The notes under the pieces: model-generated
Told to the model about the DNA's origin: nothing
What the model saw: only the letters and a program-made list of their open reading frames with translations
Database searches by the model: none
Made by a program: the position numbers and the translations under genes
Assembly: GCF_000969825.1 (NCBI RefSeq)
Contig: NZ_KQ033919.1
Span: forward strand, 2,474,671-2,538,670
Length of the DNA stretch: 64,000 bases
Source of the DNA: Parabacteroides gordonii MS-1 = DSM 23371
GTDB taxonomy: Bacteria > Bacteroidota > Bacteroidia > Bacteroidales > Tannerellaceae
Reading direction: 5' to 3'
In this document: positions 18,450 through 28,021 of the stretch, piece by piece
Position numbering within the stretch: the stretch's first letter is position 1
Layout of the letters: the number at the start of each line of letters is the position of its first letter

Positions 18450-19340
18450 ATGAAACCTTCTTTATCAGTTACTTCACGACAATTAATGTGGAGGGAAATG
18501 CATGATTATCTGATGATCGCTCTGGGAATGCTTTCCTATGCCATCGGGTGGACTGTCTTTCTGTTGCCCAATGACATTACTACCGGAGGGGTGCCGGGTA
18601 TTGCTTCTATTGTATATTGGGCAACCGGCCTGAATGTACAGTATACCTATTTTGCGATTAACGGTGGCCTACTGATCGCTTCTCTGGTTGTTCTTGGATG
18701 GAAGTTCAGTGTGAAAACTATTTTTGCCGTATTGGTCATGACTTTTATCCTGCCTATTATCCAGAGTGCGACATCCGGTTTGCACTTACTTGGTGATCAG
18801 CCGTTCATGGCTTGCGTGATCGGTGCTTCTTTTTGTGGAAGTGGTATCGGTATCGCTTTTTCTGCCAACGGCAGTTCGGGAGGTACGGATATTATTGCCG
18901 CAATCATCAATAAGTACCGTGATATTACATTGGGACGCGTGATCCTGATGACGGATATGATTATTATTTCTTCCAGTTATTTCGTACTGCACGATTGGGA
19001 GAAGGTTGTTTATGGTTTTGCCACCCTTTATATTTCCAGCTTTGTGCTCGACCAGGTGGTGAACAGTGCGCGTCAGTCTGTACAGTTCTTCATCATTTCC
19101 AAGCAATATGAAGAGATTGGACGCCGTATCAATAAAGATCTGCACCGTGGGGTGACGGTGATTGACGGAACCGGACTGTACACCGGCCTGGGGATTAAGA
19201 TGATGTTCGTTCTGGCCAAAAAGCGCGAATCGACCACTATCTTCCGCTTGATCAAGGATATAGACCCGGAAGCATTCGTCTCACAGAGTTCTGTCATCGG
19301 TGTGTACGGGGAAGGGTTCGACCATATTAAAGTGAAATAA
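18450..19340 (+). CDS. YitT family membrane protein
   Basis: This 296-residue integral membrane protein belongs to the YitT/DUF161 family. It has five to six hydrophobic helices in the first 200 residues (for example MIALGMLSYAIGWTVFLLPN, with ITTGGVPGIASIVYW as the family signature, and SANGSSGGTDIIAAIINKY). A C-terminal cytoplasmic DUF2179 domain follows (VQFFIISKQYEEIGRRINKD, GLYTGLGIKMMFVLAKK). The transport function of the family is not established. It has its own terminators on both sides and probably is not part of the glycan locus. Confidence 0.9.
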   Translation: MKPSLSVTSRQLMWREMHDYLMIALGMLSYAIGWTVFLLPNDITTGGVPGIASIVYWATGLNVQYTYFAINGGLLIASLVVLGWKFSVKTIFAVLVMTFILPIIQSATSGLHLLGDQPFMACVIGASFCGSGIGIAFSANGSSGGTDIIAAIINKYRDITLGRVILMTDMIIISSSYFVLHDWEKVVYGFATLYISSFVLDQVVNSARQSVQFFIISKQYEEIGRRINKDLHRGVTVIDGTGLYTGLGIKMMFVLAKKRESTTIFRLIKDIDPEAFVSQSSVIGVYGEGFDHIKVK

Positions 19341-19361
19341 TGACTCTCTATAATAACTTTT

Positions 19362-19405
19362 ATTCAGGCACGGATCTCACAAATTCCGTGCCTGAATAGT
19401 TTGTT
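19362..19405 (+). terminator. Terminator after the YitT gene
   Basis: ATTCAGGCACGGA (19362-19374) pairs perfectly with TCCGTGCCTGAAT (19385-19397), followed by AGTTTGTTG. Confidence 0.85.
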
Positions 19406-19428
19406 GAAAAGCTTTTGTACATAGTTTT

Positions 19429-19519
19429 CCCCACTACAATGGGGATAATGCCCCACTATAATGGGTATGAATCCCCGCTTATATGGGGAAAACTCCCCAC
19501 TCTAAAAAAATAAATGGGG
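19429..19519. repeat. 22-nt-period degenerate array (locus 2)
   Basis: Units start at 19429, 19451, 19473 and 19495, each with CCCC at its first position and a spacing of exactly 22 nt. The first three units contain CCCC, eight AT-rich bases, then GGG(G), so each could fold as a small hairpin; the fourth is distorted by an A run before its GGGG. It lies between the YitT terminator and the sigma-factor promoter region. There are no spacers between units. Confidence 0.75.
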
Positions 19520-19820
19520 AATTTTGATGACAATTTAGGACATTCATTCTTCTTCCCAATTTAACCTATTATAATAAAAATGAGTTATATTTGCAGTTGT
19601 TGGTGTGTTTGTTCTAACAGAACTATTTCTCCAACCGTTTAATTTAAAAGAGATAGATATGTTTTGATGAATAATACTATTGGGAAATTTTCAAATTATA
19701 TAATCTTAATACTAATGCTTACTTAATTTTGATGTAATGTGAGTGTAATACAGTGTCTCTATTTTTGCGCACCCAATTGCCGTTGAGGCGCTATTACAAT
19801 AATTATAAGTAGTTGTTTAT
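19520..19820 (+). promoter_or_regulatory. Leader/promoter region of the ECF sigma operon
   Basis: This non-coding stretch contains two -7-like words, TATATTTG (19586-19593) and TATTTTTG (19760-19767). Between them a hairpin-capable segment (GTTGG...GTTCTaacAGAAC...CCAAC, about 19600-19640) could form in a long leader transcript. No clear -33 elements are visible, and I find no reading frame in it. Confidence 0.4.
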
Positions 19821-20369
19821 ATGCAAATATCCGATGAAAAGTTATGGGAATCATGCTTGACGGGGAATAAAGAGGCTTTTAAGGAAATCTACTGCCGCTT
19901 TTATTCTCTGTTATATAATTATGGTTCTAAATTAGTCTCAGACCAGGATTTGGTGAAAGATTGCATACAGGATATTTTCATTAAACTGATTCAGAATTAT
20001 CAGTCTCTTTCTTCGACTCCGAATGTAAGAGGATATCTGTTAAAAGCCCTGCGTAACAAATTATATGATACATTGGAAAAGGAAAGAACCACCGATGATA
20101 TATCCCTTTATGAAGAAACGTTTATAACTGACGAATTACTCCCTTTACTTTCTTTCGATGATTCGGATACAGATCATCGCGCTAAACATTTGATGAAGGT
20201 TTTTTCCGAATTGTCCCCTCATCAGCAGGAGATCATCTATCTTTATTATGTAAATGAACTGAAGCATGAAGAGATTGCAGAGATTATGGAAATAAATTAT
20301 CAATCCAGTAAAAACCTATTATTCAGGTCTTTGTCTAAGCTGAGAAGATTATATTTGAAAAATAATTGA
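19821..20369 (+). CDS. ECF-type RNA polymerase sigma factor
   Basis: This 182-residue protein has sigma region 2 (NKEAFKEIYCRFYSLLYNYG, then LVKDCIQDIFIKLIQN) and region 4 (LSPHQQEIIYLYYVNELKHE, then EIAEIMEINYQSSKNLLFRS), with nothing between, as in ECF sigma factors. It is followed by a FecR-type anti-sigma gene and an STN-containing SusC, the standard Bacteroidota trans-envelope cascade: ligand binding by SusC is passed through the STN domain to FecR, which releases sigma to transcribe the locus. Confidence 0.95.
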   Translation: MQISDEKLWESCLTGNKEAFKEIYCRFYSLLYNYGSKLVSDQDLVKDCIQDIFIKLIQNYQSLSSTPNVRGYLLKALRNKLYDTLEKERTTDDISLYEETFITDELLPLLSFDDSDTDHRAKHLMKVFSELSPHQQEIIYLYYVNELKHEEIAEIMEINYQSSKNLLFRSLSKLRRLYLKNN

Positions 20370-20435
20370 TTTTTATTCCGGAAAGTGAGTACCAAATGAA
20401 AATTTCCCCGTAATAAAGGCAAAAAGGGGTTACTC

Positions 20436-21518
20436 GTGGATAAAAAACAAAATATATCAGATAAACAATCATTTGAACAGGCTGGCCAGGACTTGCTTAA
20501 AAAGGTGCGTGTGGCGGAGAAAAAGGAGTTGCGTGAGGCGTTGAACTCATGGCAGGAAATAGAGGCACATTTGGAAAAGCCCCGTTCCGCATCCGGCTTT
20601 TATATCCGTCGTATCCTTTCCATTGCTGCTTCTATTGCGGTTCTTCTCTCGATTGGAATTTACTATTGGATGGAGACAGAGAATGACTCATTCATGTCAT
20701 TGGCTTTGTTGGAAACGCCAGCTTCTTCCTTGTCCGGTGATGAGATCGTCCTGATAGAAAATGAAGATAAAATGCAATTGAAAGACGAATCTTCTATCCG
20801 ATATGATGCCCAAGGTAAATCGAATGTGGAAGAGCATGTTATCAAGAAGGAAGCGGCTGTCGAAAGAGAAGAGAAGAAAGATGAAGTAAACCAAATCATT
20901 GTGCCGAAGGGGAGAAGGGCTAATGTTACATTTTCAGATGGTACCAGAATGCATGTAAATGCCGGTACGCGGGTTATTTATCCGGCTGTATTCAAAAAAG
21001 ATAAAAGGGAAATATTGGTGGAAGGTGAAGTTTATCTGGAGGTTGAGAAAGATCCTTCACGTCCTTTTATAGTCAAGACGAATGGATTTGACGTGAAAGT
21101 GCTTGGGACTGAATTCAATGTATGTGCATATAAAGAGGATACTTCAGCCTCTGTGGTTCTGGTGAACGGAAGTGTGGAGGTTCGGATGGGTAGGAATAAA
21201 AAATCACAGCTTTCTCCCAGCCAGCGGATTGAAATCGATGAGAAGGGTTCGAATATAAGCGAAGTAGATGTATTTGAATATATTTGTTGGAAAGATAATA
21301 TGATGTTACTGAACGGTCGGAAAGCTGGAGAGACTCTCGACCGTCTTTCGCGCTATTATGGACGTGGTATCTGGTATAATGAAGAAATAGGAAATATTCC
21401 TCTTTCCGGAAAACTGGACTTGCGTGAGAACATTGAAGATGTGATCAATATCCTTTGTCAGTCTTTGTTCCTGCAATACAAAACTGATGCGAACAATAAC
21501 ATAATAATATCAAAATAG
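20436..21518 (+). CDS. FecR family anti-sigma factor
   Basis: This 360-residue single-pass membrane protein starts at GTG 20436; the next in-frame Met lies beyond the transmembrane segment, so GTG is needed. An N-terminal cytoplasmic part (about 1-50) should hold the sigma factor. One membrane helix follows (about 51-72, ILSIAASIAVLLSIGIYYW). The periplasmic part has a FecR domain (IIVPKGRRANVTFSDGTRMH, FKKDKREILVEGEVYLEVEK) and a C-terminal DUF4974 domain (GRKAGETLDRLSRYYGRGIW). An acidic, lysine-rich linker of about 70 residues between the helix and FecR is longer than usual. It pairs with the sigma gene upstream and the STN-SusC gene downstream. Confidence 0.93.
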   Translation: MDKKQNISDKQSFEQAGQDLLKKVRVAEKKELREALNSWQEIEAHLEKPRSASGFYIRRILSIAASIAVLLSIGIYYWMETENDSFMSLALLETPASSLSGDEIVLIENEDKMQLKDESSIRYDAQGKSNVEEHVIKKEAAVEREEKKDEVNQIIVPKGRRANVTFSDGTRMHVNAGTRVIYPAVFKKDKREILVEGEVYLEVEKDPSRPFIVKTNGFDVKVLGTEFNVCAYKEDTSASVVLVNGSVEVRMGRNKKSQLSPSQRIEIDEKGSNISEVDVFEYICWKDNMMLLNGRKAGETLDRLSRYYGRGIWYNEEIGNIPLSGKLDLRENIEDVINILCQSLFLQYKTDANNNIIISK

Positions 21519-21551
21519 AATGCCTATGTAAAAGACGTCGAGTAAAAAAAC

Positions 21552-21595
21552 GAACCGAATGATACGGCCATATCACCCGGTTCAATAGTTTTTGT
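21552..21595 (+). terminator. Hairpin between fecR and susC (possible attenuator)
   Basis: GAACC (21552-21556) with GGTTC (21579-21583), plus an inner TGATA/TATCA pair, precedes AGTTTTTG. It could terminate or attenuate transcription between the regulators and susC. Confidence 0.5.
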
Positions 21596-21639
21596 TTAAT
21601 CTATTAATTTATGTATCAAAGAAAAAACATTACAAATGT

Positions 21640-24600
21640 ATGAAAAAGAATGAAGAATTCAGCCGAAAACCGGCTCATTTTCTTAAAAGTGCATGTCTAG
21701 CCTTATGTCTGGTAAGTTATGGAGGATCTGCTATCTGTGCAGCATCAGTCTATGCGGAGCAAACCACATTGACTGTCCGCATGAACAACCGGACTGTAAA
21801 AGATGTATTTAATTACATTGAAAAGAACAGTGAATTTATTTTTGTGTACCATGGTTCAAATATTAATTTGAACAGGAGGGTGAGTGTGGACGTTAACAGC
21901 AAACCTGTTGAAACCATTTTGGATAATATGTTTGCCGGAACGGATATTGAGTATATTATTAATGACCGTCAGATTATCATCCGTAGAAATGAAACGAAAG
22001 TAAAGCAAATGCCTGTGGCGGCTCCTCAACAGGAAAAGAAAATTACTGTAACAGGAAATGTCAAAGATGGGACAGGCGAGCCACTGATCGGTGTGAATGT
22101 CTTGGTGAAAGGTACAACTATCGGTGGTATAACGGATATAGATGGTAATTTCTCTTTATCGGAAGTGAATCCCGATGCAACGATCAGTATTTCTTATATA
22201 GGTTACAGGACACAAGATATTGCGTTGAAAGGGAAAAGTGCGCTGAATATCACCCTGAGCGAAGATAGCGAATCGCTGGATGAAGTGGTTGTTATCGGTT
22301 ACGGTACACAGAAGAAAGTGGATTTATCCGGAGCGGTGGCAACTGTTTCAACAAAAGTATTGGAAAACCGTCCGGTTTTGACAGTCGGACAAGCTCTGCA
22401 GGGATCGGTTGCTAACATGACAGTTTCGATCGGTAGTGGTCAGGCTACGGATTCTCCAACATTTAACATACGTGGTACAACCTCTATTAACGGCGGTGAT
22501 CCGTTGATCGTTATCGATGGAGTAGTTTCTACCTCGGAAGAATTAAACCGTATGAATCCTTCCGATATTGGAAGCATCTCCGTTCTGAAGGACGCTGCTT
22601 CGGCTGCTATCTATGGTTCACGTGCAGCATTCGGTGTAATTTTGGTGACAACGAAGACGGCAGGACAGGAAAAACTGACCGTTAATTATAGTAACAATTT
22701 TGCCATGCGTAAGTTGAGTAGTATGGCAGAGGTGATTACTGACCCTTATACAGTGGCAACGGCACGTAATGATTTCTACTATCCCTGGGGTGTTAATCAT
22801 AATCAGGAAGAGTTAGAATATGCGAAACGTGTTTCGTCTGATCCGAGCGTATCTCCTTATTTCTTGAAGCCGGATGGAACTTATGCTTATTTCGGTCAGA
22901 CCGATTGGTTTGGTGAAGCCTATAAAAACCTGGCATTCTCAACGAACCACACTGTCGATGTCTCTGGAAAGACCGACCGGCTGAACTACTATTTCTCTGC
23001 CGGTTATAACTTCCAGGATGGTATGGTTTCGCAAGGAACAGATAAGTTCAACCGATACAATCTTCGTTCCAAACTGGACTTCAAACTGACTGATTGGTGG
23101 ACGTTGGGCAATAATACTAGTTTGGTAATTTCTGATTATGATGCTCCTTACTTTTTGGGAGATGATTATTATTGGGCTGTGAACCGTCGTAATGCATTGG
23201 TGCCTATAAAGAATCCGGATGGTTCTTATACTGAAGACGGCGCCGCTATCATGGGACGTTTTGCGGAAGGTGGACGTAAGAAAGAAAACAAAACAACCTT
23301 GACAACGCAGTTTACGACTAAGCTGGACATTATTAAAGATGTTCTTTTTGTTAACGGTTCGTTTGCCTATGTCGCTAACCGGAATAATAAGGACGGTGCG
23401 CAATTGTCTGTTCCTTACCGGAAAGGTCCGGAAACTCCTATTCTGTATCAGAACTCGGTTTCTTCCGCTTTCTTTGATAATACGGAAGCGTCAACGGTTA
23501 CTTTCGATGCGTATGCAACTTTCCATAAGTTGTTTAATGACAAGCACGATTTCACGGCGATGGCGGGTTACAACCAGGAAAGCTGGAGTGAATCTTATGA
23601 GTATGCTCAGCGCAAAGAGCTGATTACTGACGGACTGCCTACACCGAATCTGGCTACGGGTGACATGACTGTTACTCAACGTATTAGAGAGTTGTCTTTC
23701 CGAAGTGTTTTTGGGCGTTTGAATTATACGTATGATAATCGTTATATCTTGGCGGTGAATGCCCGTTATGATGGAACCTCACGTTTCCCGACAGATTCCC
23801 GCTTTGTGTTCAACCCGTCCGGATCTGCTGCATGGGTCATTTCACAGGAAGGTTTCTTTGAGCCTCTTAGAGATGTGGTTAACTTCCTGAAATTACGTTT
23901 TTCTTATGGTAGTTTGGGTAATCAATATCTGAAAGACAATTATTATCCTTATTTGGCAACGATGAGTTCCGATAAGTCGAAAGTCATATTGGATGGCAAA
24001 CAACCTGTCTATGTTTCTTCTCCGGGATTGGTTGCCGGCGACTTAACTTGGGAAACGGTGACGACTGCTGACTGGGGTATGGATGTCAACTTCTTCAATA
24101 ATCGTTTGACGGCAACAGTTGATGGGTATATTCGTCGTACGAAAGACATGTTGAGAACTGGTGCGAAGCTACCGTCAGTATTGGGTACGGCTGTTCCGTT
24201 GGAAAATGCTGCTGACCTGAAAACTACCGGTTGGGATTTGACAATCAATTGGCGTGACCAATTCAAGCTGGCAGGCAAACCATTTAATTATGGTGTGAGC
24301 TTTAATATTGGTGACAGCCGTTCTTGGATTACGAAGTATGCAAATACGACAGGTAGTTTAAGTGATGGCGAACATTATGTAGGAAAAGAATGGGGTGAAA
24401 TCTGGGGGTTGGTGAATGATGGTTTCTTTACTTCTCAGGAAGATATCAATAATAGTGCCGACCATACAGAGGTTGATCCGTATCCCGGTACACCTCCTAT
24501 GGCTCCTGGTGACGTTAAATATAAAGATTTAAACGGCGATGGCAAGATTAATAAAGGCGCTAACACATTGGCCGACCATGGTGACTATACGGTCATAGGT

Positions 24601-25107
24601 AATGATCAGGCTCGTTATGCTTTCGGTTTCACTGCTAATGGCGATTGGAACGGATTCGATTTCAGTATATTTATACAGGGTATTATGAAAAAGGATTATT
24701 ATCCGACTCGCGACCCATATTTCTGGGGTATGTATTATGATCCGTGGACAAATCTTACGTATGGTAACTACAACGACCATTGGACAACCGAAAATACGAA
24801 TGGATTCTTCCCGCGTGTTAAGTCTTACCAAGCGTATGTTGCCGATAGGGGGCTGGCTATTCCGCAGACACGTTACTTGCAGAATGCAGCTTATGCTCGT
24901 CTGAAGAACCTGACGGTCGGTTATACGCTTCCGCAAAAATGGGTGGAAAAGGTTAATATCAGTCGCCTTCGTATTTTCTTCTCCGGCGATAACCTGTGTG
25001 AAATCACTGGTCTTTACAAATACTATAAGATGGATCCGGAATGTTTGGGCGGACAGATTTATCCGTTGCAGCGCTCCTATTCTTTCGGTTTAAATGTTAC
25101 ATTCTAA
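21640..25107 (+). CDS. SusC-like TonB-dependent transporter with STN domain
   Basis: I start this 1155-residue receptor at ATG 21640 (MKKNEEFSRK), not at the in-frame TTG 21592, which lies in the leader. After the signal region it has a secretin/TonB N-terminal STN domain (about 45-115, LTVRMNNRTVKDVFNYIEKN), a carboxypeptidase-regulatory-like domain (GEPLIGVNVLVKGTT), the plug (LDEVVVIGYGTQKK, then AASAAIYGSRAAFGVILV) and a barrel ending YSFGLNVTF. The STN domain is the hallmark of transducers that signal to FecR-type anti-sigma factors, and the two regulator genes sit directly upstream. The SusD gene begins 19 bases after the stop. Confidence 0.95.
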   Translation: MKKNEEFSRKPAHFLKSACLALCLVSYGGSAICAASVYAEQTTLTVRMNNRTVKDVFNYIEKNSEFIFVYHGSNINLNRRVSVDVNSKPVETILDNMFAGTDIEYIINDRQIIIRRNETKVKQMPVAAPQQEKKITVTGNVKDGTGEPLIGVNVLVKGTTIGGITDIDGNFSLSEVNPDATISISYIGYRTQDIALKGKSALNITLSEDSESLDEVVVIGYGTQKKVDLSGAVATVSTKVLENRPVLTVGQALQGSVANMTVSIGSGQATDSPTFNIRGTTSINGGDPLIVIDGVVSTSEELNRMNPSDIGSISVLKDAASAAIYGSRAAFGVILVTTKTAGQEKLTVNYSNNFAMRKLSSMAEVITDPYTVATARNDFYYPWGVNHNQEELEYAKRVSSDPSVSPYFLKPDGTYAYFGQTDWFGEAYKNLAFSTNHTVDVSGKTDRLNYYFSAGYNFQDGMVSQGTDKFNRYNLRSKLDFKLTDWWTLGNNTSLVISDYDAPYFLGDDYYWAVNRRNALVPIKNPDGSYTEDGAAIMGRFAEGGRKKENKTTLTTQFTTKLDIIKDVLFVNGSFAYVANRNNKDGAQLSVPYRKGPETPILYQNSVSSAFFDNTEASTVTFDAYATFHKLFNDKHDFTAMAGYNQESWSESYEYAQRKELITDGLPTPNLATGDMTVTQRIRELSFRSVFGRLNYTYDNRYILAVNARYDGTSRFPTDSRFVFNPSGSAAWVISQEGFFEPLRDVVNFLKLRFSYGSLGNQYLKDNYYPYLATMSSDKSKVILDGKQPVYVSSPGLVAGDLTWETVTTADWGMDVNFFNNRLTATVDGYIRRTKDMLRTGAKLPSVLGTAVPLENAADLKTTGWDLTINWRDQFKLAGKPFNYGVSFNIGDSRSWITKYANTTGSLSDGEHYVGKEWGEIWGLVNDGFFTSQEDINNSADHTEVDPYPGTPPMAPGDVKYKDLNGDGKINKGANTLADHGDYTVIGNDQARYAFGFTANGDWNGFDFSIFIQGIMKKDYYPTRDPYFWGMYYDPWTNLTYGNYNDHWTTENTNGFFPRVKSYQAYVADRGLAIPQTRYLQNAAYARLKNLTVGYTLPQKWVEKVNISRLRIFFSGDNLCEITGLYKYYKMDPECLGGQIYPLQRSYSFGLNVTF

Positions 25108-25126
25108 TTTTAGCAAGACATAAGTT

Positions 25127-26914
25127 ATGATCAAGAATAATATAAAAATATGGATGTTCGGGTGCATCGGTCTTTTAGGTTTAAGCGGATGTAACGACTC
25201 TTTTCTGGAAAAACATCTGGAAACTTCAATCACGGAAGACGGTTTTTTCAACAATACTAGTGACTTGGAAGCCTATACAAACGGTTTGTATGAGAAGATT
25301 ACTTCGGGTTATACGGATGCTCCTTCCGATAATATGATTTATACGGAAAGTAAGGATATTTACAGTATGATGCGCGGAGAGGTGAACCCGGATAACCGGA
25401 GCACCTGGGATTGGGAAGATATTCGGGATGTCAATTTTATGTTGGCCAGAGCCGACAAGGCACAAGGTGATCCTGCTGAAATTAATCATTATATCGGATT
25501 GGCTCGTATGTTCCGTGCGAAACTGTATTATGACAAGGTTTTGTCTTTTTCAGATGTGCCTTGGTACAGCCGTGACTTGCAGACAACGGATAAGGACTTG
25601 CTCTATAAGACACAAGATCCCCGCTCATTGGTCGTAGATTCTATTATGGCAGATTTGGAGTTTGCTGTTAATAATATGACAAACGGAACCAGCCGGACTC
25701 GTTGGTTTAAGAATGGTGCTTTGGCCATGCAGGCTCGTATTGCCCTGGATGAAGGCTGCTGGCGCAAATATCATCCGGAATTGAACCTGAATGACTCAGA
25801 GCGTTTCTTGCAGGTGGTGGTAGAAGCTTGCCAAAAGATTATGGATTCAGGCATGTATGAATTGTCAACAGCCAAATCTGGTGAGATAGATGCTTATGAA
25901 GCCTTGTTCTGTAGTCAGGATTTGAGTAACAATAAGGAAATGATTATCTATGAGGATTATGATAAAGCATTGGGACGTACTCATAATGCCGGAGGATCAT
26001 TATTCGACTTCAATTCCAGTATGTCACGTGATTTAATGGAAGATTATCTGGTGGTAGAAGATGGAAAAACGAAACGATTCCAGGATATATCGGGGTATGC
26101 AACTAAAAAATATACAGAGGTGTTCGAAAATCGAGATCCTCGTATGCGACAGACTTTTATGACACCGGGTTTTGTTCGGGCAGATAAAGTAGATGCATAT
26201 CGTCCGAAGTTAACTATGGGTGGTTATCCGCAAGTGAAATTCTCCCCTCGTACAGCTGATCAAATAACTTGGAATAACTCCTATACAGACCTTCCTTTGA
26301 TTCGTTATGCCGAAGTATTGTTGATGTATGCCGAAGCAAAGGCTGAACTGGGAGAGTTAACGCAGGATGATATAGATCGGACGATCAATTTGCTACGTGA
26401 TCGTGTAGGAATGCCACGTGCTTCATTGACTGATTGGTTGAGTAATATAGATCCGGTTCAAGCTAACCGTTATTCGAATGTTTCTTCCTCACAAAAAGGG
26501 GCGGTTTATGAGATACGCCGTGAACGTCGTATTGAGTTGGCTTGTGAAGGTTTTCGTTATGGTGATTTGAGACGTTGGGGCTGTGGTAAATTGCTTGCCA
26601 ACGTTCCGGAAGGTGTTTATTTGGAACCTGGCTATTTGGATGTGACTGGTGATGGACAACCGGATTATGCTATCGTAGCTACAAAGGCAGATGCAGATGC
26701 TATTCCCCAGGAGGATAAGGATAAATATAATTTGCAGGTTGAAATATTGGATGGTAATACGTATTCGCTTACCAATGGTGATAAGGGATATGTTCGCATG
26801 ATTTCACAAGTTGGTCGATGGACCTTTGTTGATCCTAAATATTACTATACTCCGATTGCAACTGAAGACTTGACTTATAATCCGAACTTGGTTCAGAACC
26901 AATACTGGAAGTGA
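25127..26914 (+). CDS. SusD-like lipoprotein
   Basis: This 595-residue SusD/RagB lipoprotein has a lipobox at Cys22 (GLLGLSGC) followed by NDSFLE. Family signatures include IGLARMFRAKLYYDKVLSFSD in the TPR-like part and YAEVLLMYAEAKAELG with RRERRIELACEGFRYGDLRR in the C-terminal part. It should cap the upstream STN-SusC and bind its substrate at the cell surface. It is longer than the other two SusD proteins of the window. A terminator hairpin follows, so the phosphoesterase genes downstream have their own promoter. Confidence 0.95.
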   Translation: MIKNNIKIWMFGCIGLLGLSGCNDSFLEKHLETSITEDGFFNNTSDLEAYTNGLYEKITSGYTDAPSDNMIYTESKDIYSMMRGEVNPDNRSTWDWEDIRDVNFMLARADKAQGDPAEINHYIGLARMFRAKLYYDKVLSFSDVPWYSRDLQTTDKDLLYKTQDPRSLVVDSIMADLEFAVNNMTNGTSRTRWFKNGALAMQARIALDEGCWRKYHPELNLNDSERFLQVVVEACQKIMDSGMYELSTAKSGEIDAYEALFCSQDLSNNKEMIIYEDYDKALGRTHNAGGSLFDFNSSMSRDLMEDYLVVEDGKTKRFQDISGYATKKYTEVFENRDPRMRQTFMTPGFVRADKVDAYRPKLTMGGYPQVKFSPRTADQITWNNSYTDLPLIRYAEVLLMYAEAKAELGELTQDDIDRTINLLRDRVGMPRASLTDWLSNIDPVQANRYSNVSSSQKGAVYEIRRERRIELACEGFRYGDLRRWGCGKLLANVPEGVYLEPGYLDVTGDGQPDYAIVATKADADAIPQEDKDKYNLQVEILDGNTYSLTNGDKGYVRMISQVGRWTFVDPKYYYTPIATEDLTYNPNLVQNQYWK

Positions 26915-26956
26915 TGTTTTATTGCTTCTTACTCTCAGTAAGAGCTGATAATTCTT

Positions 26957-27015
26957 ATATCTCAAAAGCTGTATCTTTTGCATTAACAGATACAGACTTT
27001 TGAGATATATTTTTG
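26957..27015 (+). terminator. Long-stem terminator
   Basis: ATATCTCAAAAG pairs with CTTTTGAGATAT (26997-27008), and an inner TGTATCT/AGATACA pair extends the stem; ATTTTTG follows. It ends the sigma/FecR/susCD unit. Confidence 0.85.
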
Positions 27016-27040
27016 ATTCGTTTTTATCTTTCTATCTTTG
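27012..27040 (+). promoter_or_regulatory. Putative promoter of the phosphoesterase operon
   Basis: A -33-like TTTG (27012-27015) and a -7 element TATCTTTG (27033-27040) are 17 bases apart, 36 bases before the next gene. Confidence 0.6.
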
Positions 27041-27075
27041 TGATTGAATTATATTAATATCGATAAGTTATATAC

Positions 27076-28017
27076 ATGAAAACACAAATTCTTACCAGTG
27101 TTACATTGGTAATACTCCTTCTGGGCATGTTCACCTCTTGTTCAGAACAACAAAAAGAGCAGCACCTCACCGTCCTCTCCTGGAATATCTGGCATGGCGG
27201 ACATTCTAAAACCTATGGGCAGAAAGCCTGTGACGGGATTATCGGCGTGCTGAAGAAAAGTCAGGCCGATGTCATCCTGATGGTCGAAACTTACGGATCC
27301 GCCCCTATGGTTGCCGATTCGCTGGGCTATAACTATCACCTGATATCGGATAACCTCTGCATCTACAGCCGCTATCCGATCGTAAAGAAATATGCATTCC
27401 CCGATCAGATCGGGACATTCAACTTCGGCGGGGTGGAGATCGATATGGACGGTACACCTGTCCGCCTGTTCGATACCTGGATACATTACCTACCCGATAT
27501 GCGTCTTGTTCCGACAGACAAAACGGAAGAAGAGATACTGGCCTGGGATGATGCCGGCACTCGCGACGAAGAGATCCGTAAGATCCTTTCCGTCCTGAAA
27601 CCGATGATCGCAGAAACCGACAGTATTCCTCTTATCATGGGCGGCGACTTCAACAGCCATTCGCATCTTGACTGGACGGAAGCGACCAAAGATATGTATA
27701 ACCACGGTGGTGCCGTTGTCAACTGGACTGTCTCCAAGGAGATCGCAGCCGCTAACTTTAAAGACAGCTTCCGTGAGATCAACCCCGACCCGGTGAAGAA
27801 TATCGGCACTACCTGGCTGACTGATGCCGACTCGCTGGAAACCGTCAACCGCCAGGATCGCATTGACTTCATCTATTATCAGGGCAAGACCATACAGGCT
27901 ACCGAGTCTGAATGCTATGATAATATCCTCGGTGAAACGTTTTCCTTCAAGGGAGAAGACTTCTTCTATGCTTCCGATCACGGATTTGTACTGACAACCT
28001 TTAAAATCAAGAAATAA
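27076..28017 (+). CDS. Endonuclease/exonuclease/phosphatase-fold lipoprotein
   Basis: This 313-residue lipoprotein (lipobox Cys22, LLGMFTSC) has the DNase I/sphingomyelinase/inositol-phosphatase fold. Expected active-site motifs are present in order: LSWNIWHGG, ILMVETYG (metal Glu), IMGGDFNSHS, DRIDFIYY and ASDHGFVL. Family members hydrolyse phosphodiester or phosphomonoester bonds with a divalent metal; the target can be DNA, lipid head groups or inositol phosphates. It is the first gene of a three-gene phosphoesterase operon (4 bases to the next gene). Its GC content is visibly higher than that of the island genes further on. Confidence 0.88.
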   Translation: MKTQILTSVTLVILLLGMFTSCSEQQKEQHLTVLSWNIWHGGHSKTYGQKACDGIIGVLKKSQADVILMVETYGSAPMVADSLGYNYHLISDNLCIYSRYPIVKKYAFPDQIGTFNFGGVEIDMDGTPVRLFDTWIHYLPDMRLVPTDKTEEEILAWDDAGTRDEEIRKILSVLKPMIAETDSIPLIMGGDFNSHSHLDWTEATKDMYNHGGAVVNWTVSKEIAAANFKDSFREINPDPVKNIGTTWLTDADSLETVNRQDRIDFIYYQGKTIQATESECYDNILGETFSFKGEDFFYASDHGFVLTTFKIKK

Positions 28018-28021
28018 TCAG

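Noticed and set aside
19429-19519. Possible CRISPR array
   Set aside because: Units are contiguous with no unique spacers, the period is 22 nt and no cas gene is present.
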